Of a stretch of DNA of 7,009 nt, positions 6,180 to 7,009 are shown piece after piece (position 1 is the stretch's first letter; each line of letters opens with the position of its first letter). The notes beneath the pieces were generated by a model. It was not told the DNA's origin. It did no database searches and was given only the letters and a program-made list of their open reading frames with translations. The stretch is from Helicobacteraceae bacterium (GTDB taxonomy: Bacteria; Campylobacterota; Campylobacteria; Campylobacterales; Sulfurimonadaceae): NCBI GenBank assembly GCA_027057185.1, contig JALUJE010000268.1:1-7009 (forward strand), given 5' to 3'. The translations under genes and the position numbers were made by a program.

Positions 6180-6195
6180 TGTAACATATGTTACA
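6180..6195. promoter_or_regulatory. perfect 16-bp palindrome, likely Crp/Fnr-family operator
   Basis: TGTAACATATGTTACA is a perfect palindrome with the 5-4-5 architecture of Crp/Fnr sites (GTAAC-N4-GTTAC, compare TTGAT-N4-ATCAA for FNR). Its centre is at about -41.5 from the predicted start of the leftward operon, the class II activation position. A Crp/Fnr gene begins about 107 bases to the right, so that protein is the natural candidate to bind here. Confidence 0.7.
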
Positions 6196-6223
6196 CACAG
6201 GCGCGTGTTTCTCAATACTGTTT

Positions 6224-6239
6224 TGTAACAATAGTCACA
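6224..6239. promoter_or_regulatory. second, imperfect Crp/Fnr-type operator
   Basis: TGTAAC-AATA-GTCACA matches the upstream palindrome in its left half-site and in five of six right half-site positions. It is centred 44 bp from the first site, about four helical turns, so both could be on the same DNA face. It lies about 46 bases upstream of the predicted start of the regulator gene, suggesting autoregulation. Confidence 0.5.
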
Positions 6240-6265
6240 GACAAGATCCATATTTCCATATATAC

Positions 6266-6271
6266 TATAAT
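6266..6271 (+). promoter_or_regulatory. -10 element of the Crp/Fnr regulator gene
   Basis: TATAAT is a perfect -10 hexamer, with a predicted start near 6276-6279 and about 25 bases of leader before the ATG at 6302. No -35 box lies at 16-18 bases; the imperfect operator at 6224-6239 occupies the region just upstream of where it would be. Confidence 0.5.
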
Positions 6272-6301
6272 GAAAATTATGCATAAAGGCAGGGTGATCG
6301 T

Positions 6302-6907
6302 ATGAAGCAGTTCCCATTTTATAATAAGCTTTCCAAAGGAGCCAAGGCGCTACTGGCATCTCATGCAATGTCAGTGACTATGCCGGCTAAAAAGGAACTT
6401 TTTGTTCAAGGTGATCAATGTAAAGATATATTGTTTTTGACGGAAGGCTCAGTACGGGTCTATCGTCTGCACGAGTCAGGACAAGAAATTACCCTCTATT
6501 TTTTAGAACCGCTAGAGCAGTGTAATGTAAATTTAAACAGCGCATTTACCAACACTCCTGCAGCAGGAACGGCAGTCAGCGAGAGTGATATTCAGGGGTT
6601 TATGATTCCTTCTCAGGTAGTTAAAACACTCTATACTTCCGAGATGGTGTATCAGCAATATGTTTTTGAACTCTTTGCCCGAAGAATGGCAGGTATTGTT
6701 GAACTTGTTGAGGATGTCCGTTTTGAAAAAATGGACAAACGTTTGCTCGATTGGCTTCGTAATGAAAACAGTATGCACATCACCATTACTCATGACAAGC
6801 TGGCATCTCATCTGGGTACCTCACGAGAAGTTGTCAGCCGCCTTTTAAAAGAGTTGGAACACAAAAATATTGTGAAACTTGGTCGGGGGCAGATAACGCT
6901 GTTGTAA
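6302..6907 (+). CDS. Crp/Fnr-family transcriptional regulator
   Basis: A 201-residue regulator with an N-terminal cyclic-nucleotide-type sensor barrel (about 10-115; KELFVQGDQCKDILFLTEGSVRVY with Gly37 and Gly49, then SGQEITLYFLEP), a dimerisation helix (about 118-150) and a C-terminal winged HTH. The recognition helix, TSREVVSRLLKEL from Thr173, has Glu176, Ser179 and Arg180 in the E-x2-SR spacing of FNR. Cys40 and Cys74 are the only cysteines, so it lacks the four-Cys [4Fe-4S] FNR arrangement; the residues for binding cAMP are also not evident. The signal is unknown; redox, NO or metal are candidates. AGGG lies 7 bases before the ATG. It is divergent from the Cys peptide-doxX unit and likely controls it through the TGTAAC-N4-GTTACA sites. 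Confidence 0.92.
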   Translation: MKQFPFYNKLSKGAKALLASHAMSVTMPAKKELFVQGDQCKDILFLTEGSVRVYRLHESGQEITLYFLEPLEQCNVNLNSAFTNTPAAGTAVSESDIQGFMIPSQVVKTLYTSEMVYQQYVFELFARRMAGIVELVEDVRFEKMDKRLLDWLRNENSMHITITHDKLASHLGTSREVVSRLLKELEHKNIVKLGRGQITLL

Positions 6908-6998
6908 TCTATTGAAATTTTTTTACCACGAGAGACAATTAAGACATGATGTTGTATCATTTTGGTTAGTAGGGTAACAGAATATCGGTGTATCTCGT

Positions 6999-7007
6999 TG
7001 CTATAAT
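6999..7007 (+). promoter_or_regulatory. candidate extended -10 promoter for a gene beyond the right edge
   Basis: TGCTATAAT fits TG-n-TATAAT exactly, two bases before the window ends. The surrounding 6908-7009 spacer holds no gene, which fits a promoter for a rightward gene starting outside the window. It cannot be tested here because the downstream sequence is missing. Confidence 0.4.
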
Positions 7008-7009
7008 GG

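Noticed and set aside
6279..6305. 8-codon upstream ORF overlapping the regulator start (ATGA)
   Set aside because: There is no ribosome site before its ATG, and the ATG lies at or next to the predicted transcription start. It is probably chance.
6177..6368. 63-codon minus-strand frame across the divergent spacer
   Set aside because: It would cover both operators and the regulator promoter, has no ribosome site, and shows no protein-like pattern.
6533..6811. 92-codon minus-strand frame and the 6660-6848 plus-strand frame inside the regulator gene
   Set aside because: Both are out-of-frame shadows of the Crp/Fnr gene.
6887..6926. T7 run (6920-6926) after the regulator gene as an intrinsic terminator
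   Set aside because: The only stem upstream is bulged, AT-rich and separated from the T-run.

Overview
This 7,009-base window looks like a chromosomal segment from a Campylobacterota (former Epsilonproteobacteria) organism, probably a free-living Sulfurimonas/Sulfurovum-type relative. The reasons are moderate GC, tightly packed genes on both strands, an MqnA of the futalosine menaquinone pathway, a short large-type NAD-glutamate dehydrogenase, and extended -10 promoters that lack clear -35 boxes. The genus is an inference. No gene-free stretch exceeds 300 bases; the longest gap is 6125-6301 (177 bases) and it is dense with regulatory signals.

Layout. (1) 1-2497, minus: the first 832 residues of an NAD-specific glutamate dehydrogenase of the large bacterial family, open at the left edge. 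All other frames over it are shadows. (2) 2498-2622: divergent spacer with a near-consensus sigma-70 promoter facing right. (3) 2623-2847, plus: an unrecognised 74-residue two-helix membrane protein whose early codons form a perfect A9/T9 hairpin. (4) 2855-3496, minus: mqnA, convergent with it and starting at TTG. (5) 3548-5462, plus: a molybdenum cofactor operon moaD-moaE-moeA with an extended -10 promoter, an SD for moaE made from the moaD Gly-Gly codons, and an ATGA overlap between moaE and moeA. (6) 5475-5512: a possible terminator hairpin between convergent genes. (7) 5523-6124, minus: a two-gene unit, a 37-residue apparently exported peptide ending in a C-x4-C motif followed by a DoxX membrane protein, with an AT-rich hairpin between them. 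(8) 6302-6907, plus: a divergent Crp/Fnr-family regulator. (9) 6908-7009: about 100 bases with a promoter-like element at the right edge and no gene seen.

How the genes work together. MoaD and MoaE form molybdopterin synthase and MoeA inserts molybdate, so the centre supplies Moco for molybdoenzymes. MqnA starts menaquinone synthesis for the respiratory chain, and the dehydrogenase feeds glutamate carbon to 2-oxoglutarate. The most interesting part is the right end. The Cys-motif peptide next to DoxX resembles a stripped-down version of the Hvf/Gig/bufferin metal-response cassettes (Cys-motif precursor, MNIO/DUF692 enzyme, DUF2063 partner, DoxX), but the MNIO and DUF2063 genes are not here. 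Its promoter carries a perfect 16-bp palindrome centred near -41.5, the class II activator position for Crp/Fnr proteins, and a Crp/Fnr gene sits directly divergent. This makes a plausible self-contained regulated unit. Its function is inferred, not shown.
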